The notes beneath the pieces are model-generated. The model worked only from the letters and a program-made list of their open reading frames with translations. It made no database searches and was not told where the DNA came from. From Thermoplasmata archaeon (GTDB taxonomy: Archaea > Thermoplasmatota > Thermoplasmata > Lutacidiplasmatales > SKW197), in the NCBI GenBank assembly GCA_026414225.1, contig JAOAJK010000007.1, positions 21,851 to 85,850 of the forward strand: a stretch of 64,000 bases of DNA, in the 5' to 3' direction. Positions 25,723 to 33,829 of the stretch are shown here, one piece after another; positions within the stretch are counted from its first letter, which is position 1, and every line of letters begins with the position of its first letter. A program made the translations under genes and the position numbers.

Positions 25723-25753
25723 GTTTTCACCTGATTATGAATAAGGGAGAAAA

Positions 25754-25768
25754 ATCTATATATTTTAT
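25754..25768. promoter_or_regulatory. Shared divergent TATA region of pstS and the AbrB-PhoU regulator
   Basis: The AT-rich run TCTATATATTTTATC reads as a TATA box in both directions: it lies about 30 nt from the ATG of the plus-strand regulator (25792) and about 37 nt from the pstS start (25722). One bound factor could therefore block or favour both genes. An imperfect inverted repeat, ATATAGT ... ACTATAT, follows at about 25774-25803 and could be an operator. Confidence 0.45.
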
Positions 25769-25791
25769 CCGAATATAGTATAGTGATAAAT

Positions 25792-26889
25792 ATGAACTAT
25801 ATAGATGATGTAGGGGGTATAGAGAAAAACCGGAGTGGCGAGCAGCTGGATGAAGATGTGAGAAAAATCCAGTTTACCGGGAAGTCCACTTATGTGATTT
25901 CCCTGCCTAAAAGATGGGTGAATGCGATGGGACTGAAGACGGGAAGCCAGCTAATCCTGGTTCAGAAGGGTAACAGTTTAATTTTGACCCCCAAAGGAAT
26001 GGGTAGAATGCAGGAGCGCACAAGTGAGGCAACGATTAAGATATCTGTTGGTGATGAAGCCAGTGCAATCGCAAGAAAGATAATTGCGGTTTATTTGCTG
26101 GGCTACAAATTTATCCACATAAAGACAGGCGAAAGGGAGATAGATGCCCTGCAGAGGGCAGCGGTAAAGGACCTTACCAGGAAGAAACTGGTCGGAACAG
26201 AGATAATCTCAGAAACGGAAAAAGAAATTAAGATGCAGGTGCTGGTAAGTTATCCAGATCTTCCAGTAGAGAATGCGATAAGGCGGATGTGCCTCATCGC
26301 AGCTTTCATGCACGAAAAAGCGGTTGCTGCGTTGAAAAATTTGGACACGAAGCTGGCGGCAGAAGTTATCAATCTGGATGATGAGGTTGACAGGTTCAGT
26401 TTATATGTGGTTCGCCAGCTCAAGGCGGCGGTCCAGAATGATCACATCTTGCATGACATAGGTCTCTCCAGCCCGCAGGACTGCCTCGGTTACAGGGTGA
26501 TCGTAAAATTCGTGGAAAGGATTGCAGACCATGCCACGATAATCGCAAAGTTAGTTCTGGAAAGCGGTACGAAAGTAAGCGAACGAGATTACCTGAAAGT
26601 TGCTGAGATGAGCAGTTTCGCCAGGAGGGCTTTTGAAAATGCGGTCAAGGCACTCTTCACGAACGACTGCGCCCTTGCGGAAGAGGTAATTTCGGGCGGG
26701 AAAATGATTGCGATGATGGAGGAGCAGGCAATAAAAGAGGCACAGGCGAAGAGAAAGGTCTCAGAGATGGCAAATATGAGAATGGTTTTCGAGAGCATAA
26801 GAAGGTGCGCCGAGTATGCCTGCGACATTGCAGAGGTCGTGATAAATTTAAACATCGAGAAGTCCCTGGAAGAGGGGTCCAACAGGTAG
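25792..26889 (+). CDS. AbrB/SpoVT-domain PhoU-like phosphate regulator
   Basis: About 365 residues. Residues about 20-65 form a swapped-hairpin AbrB DNA-binding domain (VRKIQFTGKSTYVISLPKRWV ... SQLILVQKGNSLIL), and the rest holds two PhoU helical repeats, the second ending in RRCAEYACDIAEVVINLN. This architecture occurs in archaeal phosphate-uptake regulators. The ATG at 25792 fits a leaderless transcript; a GTG at 25783 would add three residues. Divergence from pstS with a shared promoter strongly suggests it senses phosphate status and controls pst transcription (inference). Confidence 0.87.
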   Translation: MNYIDDVGGIEKNRSGEQLDEDVRKIQFTGKSTYVISLPKRWVNAMGLKTGSQLILVQKGNSLILTPKGMGRMQERTSEATIKISVGDEASAIARKIIAVYLLGYKFIHIKTGEREIDALQRAAVKDLTRKKLVGTEIISETEKEIKMQVLVSYPDLPVENAIRRMCLIAAFMHEKAVAALKNLDTKLAAEVINLDDEVDRFSLYVVRQLKAAVQNDHILHDIGLSSPQDCLGYRVIVKFVERIADHATIIAKLVLESGTKVSERDYLKVAEMSSFARRAFENAVKALFTNDCALAEEVISGGKMIAMMEEQAIKEAQAKRKVSEMANMRMVFESIRRCAEYACDIAEVVINLNIEKSLEEGSNR

Positions 26890-26970
26890 CAGGTTTCTCT
26901 CCAGACGCAACCATTTGCTTAATCAAAATTTTTAAATACACTCTTGTAATCCCTCACCTCAGTGGTTAGC

Positions 26971-27216
26971 ATGAAGAAATTCATAACCGAACTTAGGGGA
27001 AAAACCGTGATGACAAATGACGGGCAGATACTCGGTGTAGTGGATAACTTTGTTGTGGATTCGCTCAGCGGAGAGATAGAGCACATGCTGGTGGTGCCTG
27101 CAGAGGAACTGGATACAAGGGGCTTCAAGCTGGACAACCAGAACAGAATCATTCTGCCCTTCAAGTCAATGCGGGCAGTGAAGGATGTAATCGTGATGGA
27201 CCTTGGTGGCCAGTGA
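26971..27216 (+). CDS. PRC-barrel domain protein
   Basis: An 81-residue protein that is essentially one PRC-barrel: KFITELRGKTVMTNDGQILG begins the first hairpin, and the body ends in VKDVIVMDLGGQ. A TATA box (TTTTTAAATAC) lies at about 26929-26939. ATG 26971 is preferred to an in-frame GTG at 26962. Small archaeal PRC-barrel proteins are implicated in RNA metabolism or cell division, but the role here is unknown. Its stop overlaps the first possible start of the next gene. Confidence 0.82.
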   Translation: MKKFITELRGKTVMTNDGQILGVVDNFVVDSLSGEIEHMLVVPAEELDTRGFKLDNQNRIILPFKSMRAVKDVIVMDLGGQ

Positions 27217-27239
27217 CACTGCCTTACCCCTGTGATTCC

Positions 27240-27962
27240 ATGCAAAAGCCAGCGAGTCCTAGAATTAGAACATTCATTGAAGGGTTTGATGAGAAGTTGA
27301 ATGGGGGCATCCCCCAGAAAAATGTGGTGCTGATTGCGGGAGAGCCAGGCACCCTGAAAAGCACGATTGCCTTTTACATCCTGTACCATAACGCTCTTCA
27401 CGGGAACATTCCCGGAGTTTATATTACGCTGGAACAGGGAAGGGAAAGCATTCTTTCAAACATGGAGGGGCTGGGACTTGAGTACGCGAAGGTTGAAAAA
27501 AAGTTAAGCGTGGTTGACCTTGCAATGATAAGGAAGCACATAGAGGGTCTCGGAGAACATACCTGGATGGATATTTTCAAAATGTATGCGGACAACCTGA
27601 AAGCCACAACCGATTATCAGCTCTTTGTGATTGACTCCCTCCCGGTGCTCGAAATGCTTGCTGAATTGAAAAATCCGAGAAACGAACTCTTCCACTTCTT
27701 TGAATGGCTCAGGGACCTGGATGTGACTGCCCTGGTAATTACCGAGATGCGTCCCAACTCGCTGGAATACTGCCATTTTGGCGAGGACTTTCTTGCAGAT
27801 GGGATTCTGCATGTGAAGATGGAGCAGGTGGACGAAGTTACTGTCCAGAGAAGGATCCGCTGCGTTAAGATGCGGAACACGAATCACAGTACCAATTTCT
27901 ATACTTTGATGCTCGAGAATGGTGTGCTCCAGGTAACCCGAGTGCTCTCCGAAAAGACCTGA
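27240..27962 (+). CDS. RecA/KaiC-like ATPase (Rad55-type)
   Basis: About 240 residues from the ATG at 27240; a GTG at 27213 overlapping the previous stop would add nine. Walker A is GEPGTLKST at about 34-42, and FVIDSLPVL provides Walker B. The N-terminal IRTFIEGFDEKLNGGIPQKN is the usual KaiC/Rad55 opening. It is probably co-transcribed with the PRC-barrel gene. It may be a recombination accessory or a signalling ATPase; sequence alone does not decide. Confidence 0.82.
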   Translation: MQKPASPRIRTFIEGFDEKLNGGIPQKNVVLIAGEPGTLKSTIAFYILYHNALHGNIPGVYITLEQGRESILSNMEGLGLEYAKVEKKLSVVDLAMIRKHIEGLGEHTWMDIFKMYADNLKATTDYQLFVIDSLPVLEMLAELKNPRNELFHFFEWLRDLDVTALVITEMRPNSLEYCHFGEDFLADGILHVKMEQVDEVTVQRRIRCVKMRNTNHSTNFYTLMLENGVLQVTRVLSEKT

Positions 27963-27986
27963 ATGAGCCAACAATTGAGTTTTCAA

Positions 27987-28061
27987 GGGTCTGTGGGGTA
28001 GTTTGGCCTATCCTCCGTGGTTCGGGACCACGGGACTGCGGTTCAAATCCGCACAGACCCA
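27987..28061 (+). tRNA. tRNA-Pro (anticodon CGG)
   Basis: A complete cloverleaf of 75 nt including the discriminator A. The acceptor stem GGGTCTG pairs with CAGACCC; the anticodon stem CGTGG/CCACG encloses the loop TTCGGGA with anticodon CGG at 28023-28025; the T-arm is TGCGG-TTCAAAT-CCGCA. G follows the anticodon, as usual for proline tRNAs. CCA is not encoded and no intron is seen. It lies 24 nt after the ATPase gene. Confidence 0.95.
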
Positions 28062-28111
28062 TTACCTCCCTCAGAAAAGTTTATTGGTAGAAAGTTAATC
28101 TCCTGAGAGAA

Positions 28112-29941
28112 ATGTCCCGAGGGTTCAATGGCTCGGTGGTGCATTTTCTCTTGCTCTGGTTATGTGTGGGCTTAGCCCTGACTCTGCCTCGGATACACGG
28201 GGGGGTGGCGGTAGCCCAGGCATCCGACTGGGGTTGGTTTATGGACAGGGGAGATGGTGCCCGAAAAGGTTTTGCAGACACCTACATTCCTTCCCAGGTG
28301 GAAGTGATGTGGGAACGATACCAGACATCGATTTCACTCGCTTCCGTGGTCTCCGATGGAATCTATGCTTATCTGACTCCCCAAGCAGGAAATGTGACTG
28401 CAATTTCCGTGGACGGTAACAGGACCCTGTGGGAGTATGGTGCAGGGACTGTGGTCGCGACCCCTCTGATAGTGGAGAACTTTTTGGTTGTGGGAACCGC
28501 AGAAGGAAGCCTCTATTTTTTCGAGCGTTATACGGGCTACCTTCATCGGGAAGTGTTCATCGGACATGAATGTATCCAGCATCCCCTTTACTGGAATAAC
28601 ACAATATTTATTCCCGGTGAAAACTGGCTGACTGCAGTGGACCCTGATGGAACAATTCTCTGGAGCCGGCATTTTGAAAAAGAAATCTCTGCACCGCCCG
28701 TGGGCTACCTCAACAACCTTTACCTGCTGACCGGAAATCAGGTCTGGTGTTTGTATAAAAATTCCACACTCTGGAAGAGAGAGTTCAATGTGAATTTCAC
28801 CTCTGGCATTGCGGCGTCGGGGAACCTCGTGGTCACCGCTGAAAGCGGGCAGATTCTGGCACTCAACGCTATCAGTGGGGAAACGAAATGGGAGCGTGAC
28901 ATGGGTTGCGAGGCGTTTTCTCCAGCCTACTGCAACGGACTGCTCTTCACCGCTACGAGGAATGGAACCCTGTATGCCCTCTCTACAGCGGATGGTTCCG
29001 AACTCTGGAATTTCTCAACAGAGGGGGTATGTTTTCAGTCACCCGTAGTAAACCGGTACAACATCCTCTTTGCGTCCGGCTGCACCCTTTACTGTCTGAA
29101 GCAGAACACTGGCGAGATTCTCTGGACCCTGGATTTTGAAACTAACCTGCTCACCGGGATTTCCCTCGTGTCGTCTATCATCTTTACTGGAGATTCCGGG
29201 GGCGTGGTCTACTGCATCTCTGCGCCAAAGCCAGACCTCAAAGTATCTGTCTACCCCGCCTCACCAGCCCTCTATGAACGAACACAGGTGAAAATTTCCT
29301 TCTCTGTTTTTGCCGGCATAATGCCAGCGGTGAATGCAACTGTAAATCTCTCCATTCCCGCAGGCACCCTTTCCAACTACTCAGGTTTTACCGACGCTGA
29401 TGGCATTTTCGCGGTGGTTTACACCGCACCTGCTGTAAAAGACAGGGAGAACTTCACGCTTAAAGCCACTTTTTCATATCCAGGCTACAGAAACACCACG
29501 AGGAATCTCACGGTTGCGGTGCTTCCGATGCCGTCCGTGGAACTCAACCTTAGCACGGAGGAAGAAACGGTCTATTCTGGCACCGCTGTGGAGTTCACCC
29601 TTACGGTGTTGAGGGACGGGAAGCCAGTCATCGGTGCTCCTGTCTATGTATGGCATGGAGATATGTGTATCGCCGAGGGCTATACTGATGAAAACGGAAG
29701 CTTTGAGTTTACCCATAAAATGCCAGAGGTCCAGAGAGAAACTCAGATCAAGATTGAGGCAAGGGTATACGGGACAGCCGGTGCCCCTTTTCTCGAGAAA
29801 AATGCGAGTTTGAGAGTCGTTGTGGTCCCGTTACCCCAGGAGGGGAATAAAGAACCCCAGGTTTACGGTTCGCTCGCAGTAGCTGCAGTCCTCCTACTTT
29901 TCTTTTCCGGCTGGAATCTGTGGGAGTGGCGGAAAAGGTAA
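28112..29941 (+). CDS. Secreted PQQ-like beta-propeller protein with Ig-like domains and C-terminal anchor
   Basis: A 609-residue exported protein. A signal peptide covers about 1-36, ending near VAVAQA. Residues about 45-370 contain repeated blades of the PQQ/BamB type (A-x-D/S-x-G-x-x-LW, for example AISGETKWERDMG and STADGSELWNFS). Two Ig-like or carboxypeptidase-regulatory-like modules follow (about 375-470 and 475-570), then a single membrane helix and a WEWRKR tail. Many N-x-S/T sequons suggest N-glycosylation. It is probably a surface-anchored binding protein; no catalytic motif is evident. Confidence 0.82.
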   Translation: MSRGFNGSVVHFLLLWLCVGLALTLPRIHGGVAVAQASDWGWFMDRGDGARKGFADTYIPSQVEVMWERYQTSISLASVVSDGIYAYLTPQAGNVTAISVDGNRTLWEYGAGTVVATPLIVENFLVVGTAEGSLYFFERYTGYLHREVFIGHECIQHPLYWNNTIFIPGENWLTAVDPDGTILWSRHFEKEISAPPVGYLNNLYLLTGNQVWCLYKNSTLWKREFNVNFTSGIAASGNLVVTAESGQILALNAISGETKWERDMGCEAFSPAYCNGLLFTATRNGTLYALSTADGSELWNFSTEGVCFQSPVVNRYNILFASGCTLYCLKQNTGEILWTLDFETNLLTGISLVSSIIFTGDSGGVVYCISAPKPDLKVSVYPASPALYERTQVKISFSVFAGIMPAVNATVNLSIPAGTLSNYSGFTDADGIFAVVYTAPAVKDRENFTLKATFSYPGYRNTTRNLTVAVLPMPSVELNLSTEEETVYSGTAVEFTLTVLRDGKPVIGAPVYVWHGDMCIAEGYTDENGSFEFTHKMPEVQRETQIKIEARVYGTAGAPFLEKNASLRVVVVPLPQEGNKEPQVYGSLAVAAVLLLFFSGWNLWEWRKR

Positions 29942-29947
29942 CGCAAG

Positions 29948-30595
29948 TTATCTCAGGAATCTTCTGGGATTCTGGTCCACCGCAAGGTATGCCTCCTCTC
30001 CACTCAGCCCCGCGCCAAGGGCCACCCGGTATGCCTTTTCATCTGTAAGCAGGTCATCAAAATCATGAGCGTCCGAGTTCACCACAAATTCTGCGCCCAC
30101 CATCTTCCCGACCCTCACCACATGCCCGTTTGTGAGACAGTGCCCTTTTCTTGACGAAATTTCAAGCAGGATTCCATGTTCCTGGGCAAGCCTTGCTGTT
30201 CTGTATGTGATGAGTCCGGGGTGAGCAATTAGGTCCACATCCTCGCATTTGGCAGCGAATTCATTTGTTTTTTCTGGAACTGGCTCTGCAAGGGTTTCTC
30301 CATGGACCACCACAATTTTTGCACCGGCTTTCTTTGCCCTTGCGGCGAGTTCCGGGATGGATTCAGCGGGTACATGGGTCAGTTCCACACCCGGAATTGC
30401 GGTAATTTTCCAGAACCTGTTGACAAGCATGCACTCTGCCCTAACTTTTCTCACAATCTCCTCAACTGCCGCGCCGCAGTGGTCCGTGATTGCAATGGCA
30501 TCGTGCCCCAGCACCTCTGCCCTTCTCGCCAGCTCAGGCGGGATAAAGGCCCCGTCACTCAGCACGGTATGGGCATGGAGTTCAATTCTTCCCAA
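29948..30595 (-). CDS. PHP-domain metal-dependent phosphoesterase
   Basis: A 215-residue PHP-fold protein. The metal-binding histidines are in ELHAHTVLSDG, ITDHCG, VVHGET and the late NSDAHDFDD, and LIAHPGLIT gives a further one. It is close to histidinol-phosphatase-like stand-alone PHP proteins (COG1387); RNase P subunit p30 has a related fold but lacks most of these residues, so a true phosphoesterase is likelier. It is the last gene behind RIO1 and the KH protein. Confidence 0.85.
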   Translation of the reverse strand: MGRIELHAHTVLSDGAFIPPELARRAEVLGHDAIAITDHCGAAVEEIVRKVRAECMLVNRFWKITAIPGVELTHVPAESIPELAARAKKAGAKIVVVHGETLAEPVPEKTNEFAAKCEDVDLIAHPGLITYRTARLAQEHGILLEISSRKGHCLTNGHVVRVGKMVGAEFVVNSDAHDFDDLLTDEKAYRVALGAGLSGEEAYLAVDQNPRRFLR

Positions 30596-30604
30596 GGTTT
30601 CACC

Positions 30605-31156
30605 TCACGGAGTAAATCCCATCTCATAGATTCTTAGTTCTTCTCTTTTTCTTTCCAGGAACCTGTACACGGTGCTGTGTTCGCTGCCGCTGAGCAGCAT
30701 CTCTATTGCCTCCTTCGCTGCCCTGAAGTTTTCGTACTGGCCGATGATGCTTACGGTGTGCCCGTAGATGGAGACCTCGGTGCCGGTCAGTTCTTCAATT
30801 ATCCGTCTGGTTTTCCCGTTCTTTCCGATGAGCCGTGCGCGGATTCTGACGAGGGCCGCCTTGCTCTTGCCAGTATATTCTTTTATGTCAATGGATTCAA
30901 AGTATGTGTCCTCATCAAAGATTTTTCTGGCCCTCTCGGGAGAAAAACCCCTCCCGACGGCAACAACATAGTCCCGGAGCTTGATGCAGAGCAGAGGGTC
31001 ATTTATTGGACTCGCATCGATCATGGTCTCACCTGTTTCAGAATCTACGAGAATCTTCACCCCATATTTCTTCTCAATCTCCTTCTTTGCCCTCCCCTCC
31101 TCACCGATCAATGCCCCGATGCGTTCCGTTGGAATTCTAACATAGAACACACTCAT
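30605..31156 (-). CDS. Two-KH-domain rRNA-processing protein (Pno1/Dim2-like)
   Basis: A 183-residue protein with two KH RNA-binding domains: the first includes RIGALIGEEGRAKKEIEKKYG at about 10-30, and the second RLIGKNGKTRRIIEELTG at about 108-125. It is the archaeal counterpart of Pno1/Dim2 (Krr1-related), which binds the 3' region of small-subunit rRNA during ribosome assembly. It overlaps RIO1 by 4 nt, and the pairing of the two genes is widespread in archaea and functionally sensible. Confidence 0.9.
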   Translation of the reverse strand: MSVFYVRIPTERIGALIGEEGRAKKEIEKKYGVKILVDSETGETMIDASPINDPLLCIKLRDYVVAVGRGFSPERARKIFDEDTYFESIDIKEYTGKSKAALVRIRARLIGKNGKTRRIIEELTGTEVSIYGHTVSIIGQYENFRAAKEAIEMLLSGSEHSTVYRFLERKREELRIYEMGFTP

Positions 31157-31932
31157 TTTTTCAGCACCTCCAGCATTTCATTCAGCAATTGATTTTCATC
31201 GACCTCAACACCCAGTTTTCCAAAGTATCTCGCAATGTTAAGGACATCCCTTCTCAAAAGTTCGAAAAATCTGGGATGCTCCTTTGTCACCGCCTGCCCC
31301 ACATCTATGATGTACGCCTTTTTTCTGAAGTAGAGCATGTTGAATTCGCTCATGTCCCCGTGGACGAGCCCTGACTTGAGGATAAGCTTGTACATCCGCA
31401 CCACATCTTTGTAGGTTTTCTCAGGGTTCTCAACTACCACATCCTTGATCATGGGTGCGGGAGCACTGTCGGTCCCTACAAACTTCATCACTACAATATT
31501 ATCCAGAAATTCCAGCGGCTCTGGCACCCGAACACCCGCATCAAACATGATTCTCAGGTTCCTGAATTCCTTCTGGGCCCAGGTGAATATTATCTTTTTC
31601 CGGTCCTTTCCCACATACCTGAAACGCCTGTCCCCCTTTATGTATTCTCCAATTCGATTGAAGTTGGCGTTGCCTATGCGGTAGATTTTCACAGCTACAT
31701 TTCCGTGTTTTTTCCCGCTTGCCTTGAACACATTCCCCTCCTTGCCCGTGGAAATAGGATAGTCCAGAGTATCAAAGTAGCCGTCGTTCATCAGCTTGTA
31801 GAGTGCCAGCATAAGGTCGCGGGTGAACACCTCGTTCTCTATTTTTCTCCAGTCGGAAGTTTTATCCCTGAGATTGAGTTTTGCGATTTCATACTCCATT
31901 CGCTGGATTTTTTTCTCGTCAACAAGTGTCAT
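31153..31932 (-). CDS. rio1: RIO1-type serine protein kinase
   Basis: A 259-residue RIO kinase. The nucleotide loop is STGKEGNVF at 61-69, the catalytic loop VHGDMSEFN at 190-198, and the metal-binding IIDVGQAV at 208-215; these are the RIO versions of the protein-kinase motifs. RIO kinases act in late 30S/40S maturation. It heads a three-gene operon with the KH protein and the PHP phosphoesterase. Confidence 0.94.
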   Translation of the reverse strand: MTLVDEKKIQRMEYEIAKLNLRDKTSDWRKIENEVFTRDLMLALYKLMNDGYFDTLDYPISTGKEGNVFKASGKKHGNVAVKIYRIGNANFNRIGEYIKGDRRFRYVGKDRKKIIFTWAQKEFRNLRIMFDAGVRVPEPLEFLDNIVVMKFVGTDSAPAPMIKDVVVENPEKTYKDVVRMYKLILKSGLVHGDMSEFNMLYFRKKAYIIDVGQAVTKEHPRFFELLRRDVLNIARYFGKLGVEVDENQLLNEMLEVLKK

Positions 31933-32064
31933 CGGGTATATTATTATGGTAAGGGATATTAAGGTTTTGGATGGAGCATCGGGGGAGGATTTGCACCCAG
32001 TATCAAAATTTCCCTCAAAATGCAGGGGAGCAATCTTTATCTCAAGAGATACCTTGTAGTTGCG

Positions 32065-33816
32065 ATGGAGATAAACCCCTATGCTGTGCCCCCTGCAATT
32101 TCAATCGTGGTCCATCTTGTGTTTATAGGGATTTTGCTGAAGCGGTCCAGGTCAAGACAGATATTGAAGGCATTCCTCCCGTTCTTTTCGTCTGCACTTC
32201 TCTGGGCAATCTCGGAATTTATTGTGAGGTCATTCGTGGTCACCCCTGAAAACTACCTGCATGCATGGAGTTATCCGTACGCTCTTTTCTTCGGTAAGCT
32301 GAGCTGCATCGGGGTAATTGGAATCTTTCTCACTGGCGTGTATCTCTCGTTCATATTCCCCATGAGAAAAATCGGGCCGAAGGAGGAAAAAATCCTTGTG
32401 TTATTCATGGTCGTTTCACTGCTGGTCATTTCGCCAGTAATTCTGTTCACGGACGCAATGGTGGAAAGAATGGTGTACTACTGGGCTGGCTATGGCAATG
32501 ACTTTGGTCCCCTGCTTACCTACCTCCTTTTCCCGCTGTTTGTTTTTGTCGGCGTGCTTTTCTACAATTTTATCACATCGTACATCGATGCCCGGACGAA
32601 AATCGAGAGGTCCCAGATTAAGCTTATTGCGATAGGTACCGGAATTTTTGCAGTCACATCGCTTCCCACAGGGGTCTTCAGCGAGTACTTTGCTGGGAGC
32701 AATTTTCCGGTGTACGGGGTGCCTTCCGGTACATTCTACATTCTCTTCCTGGATGCTTTTGTCATGTATGCTGCAGTGCGATACAAGTTATTCACGGTTG
32801 AAGCGGTGGTGGAGGAGAAGCCAGAAGAACTGGTGGTTCCTGAATCTGCTGCTGAAATCCGTGGCGGGGATGTGGTGCTCGTGGTTTCACCGGATGGAGA
32901 AAATGGTTTTGAAATCTTCCGTGGGATTACCAACCAGATGCCTGGCCTATGCATCACCACCAAACATCCCGAGGAGGTGAGGATCAACTACGGGTTTACA
33001 AAAATTCCAATCATCTGGCTTTCCGAAATAACCACCAAGGAGATGGCGATAGAGCCCTTACATCTGGACTTTGAGATTTCCTACCATGTTTTCACTTTTG
33101 CCAGGGAAGGAGAGAAGCGGGCAATTTACATAGATGATGTGGACTATTTAATCAGCGTCAATGGATATGAGGCAGTGCGGACATTCCTGAGCTCAGCAGC
33201 AGAGGAAACCAGAAAAAGAAACTCGGTTCTTATTTTTTCAACCACCATGGCCGGGCTTAACGAGGAGGAGCGAAACAATCTCAAGGAGATTGCAACGCTG
33301 GAAATTTTCCAGGATAGGCCACGGATCAAGAAACCCGGAGCCGAATTCAGCGTAAAAGAGGGGAATGCAATTCTGGTGGAGGCCCTTGGTGAGCGAAGGG
33401 AAGCAATCAAGTCAAAAATCTCCGGCTACAAGGTTCTCGGCGTGAGTGCCCATTTTCCGAAGAAGTTCAGAAGGGGCTTTCCTGAGAGTACTGACATGGA
33501 GTGCATCTGGATTACAGAAACCACCAGTTATGAAAGGGCGATTTCCGCCAGAAGGATGGAATTTGAAGCTCTCAGGGAAATTCTGAATTTCGTGCGAGCC
33601 AATCAGGGAAAAGGTCTGGTATATCTGGATGCCATTCCGGCTTTTTTGATTACAAATGAATTTTCCAGCGTGCTCAAATTTGTGAAGGACATCGTGGATT
33701 TTGCCAAGGAGCACAGGTGCAAGGTGGTTTTTGAAATCCCTCCCGATTTATTCAAACCCGCAGAAAAAACCCTTTTCGAGAGAAGGATGGACGCAATCTA
33801 CACCGATGCGTTCTGA
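32065..33816 (+). CDS. 7TM membrane protein with two DUF835 domains
   Basis: The ATG at 32065 is chosen because the preceding in-frame residues (from 32020) are not hydrophobic and lie in AT-rich upstream sequence. The 583-residue product begins with about seven transmembrane helices (about 5-240), resembling the 7TM sensor region found at the N-terminus of some histidine kinases. Two DUF835 domains fill about 265-425 (AIYIDDVDYLISVNGYEAV) and 430-583 (GLVYLDAIPAFLITNEFSSV). No kinase or PAS domain is present. A membrane sensor that signals through DUF835 is the natural reading, but no output is known. Confidence 0.82.
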   Translation: MEINPYAVPPAISIVVHLVFIGILLKRSRSRQILKAFLPFFSSALLWAISEFIVRSFVVTPENYLHAWSYPYALFFGKLSCIGVIGIFLTGVYLSFIFPMRKIGPKEEKILVLFMVVSLLVISPVILFTDAMVERMVYYWAGYGNDFGPLLTYLLFPLFVFVGVLFYNFITSYIDARTKIERSQIKLIAIGTGIFAVTSLPTGVFSEYFAGSNFPVYGVPSGTFYILFLDAFVMYAAVRYKLFTVEAVVEEKPEELVVPESAAEIRGGDVVLVVSPDGENGFEIFRGITNQMPGLCITTKHPEEVRINYGFTKIPIIWLSEITTKEMAIEPLHLDFEISYHVFTFAREGEKRAIYIDDVDYLISVNGYEAVRTFLSSAAEETRKRNSVLIFSTTMAGLNEEERNNLKEIATLEIFQDRPRIKKPGAEFSVKEGNAILVEALGERREAIKSKISGYKVLGVSAHFPKKFRRGFPESTDMECIWITETTSYERAISARRMEFEALREILNFVRANQGKGLVYLDAIPAFLITNEFSSVLKFVKDIVDFAKEHRCKVVFEIPPDLFKPAEKTLFERRMDAIYTDAF

Positions 33817-33829
33817 GCACAATTCTATC

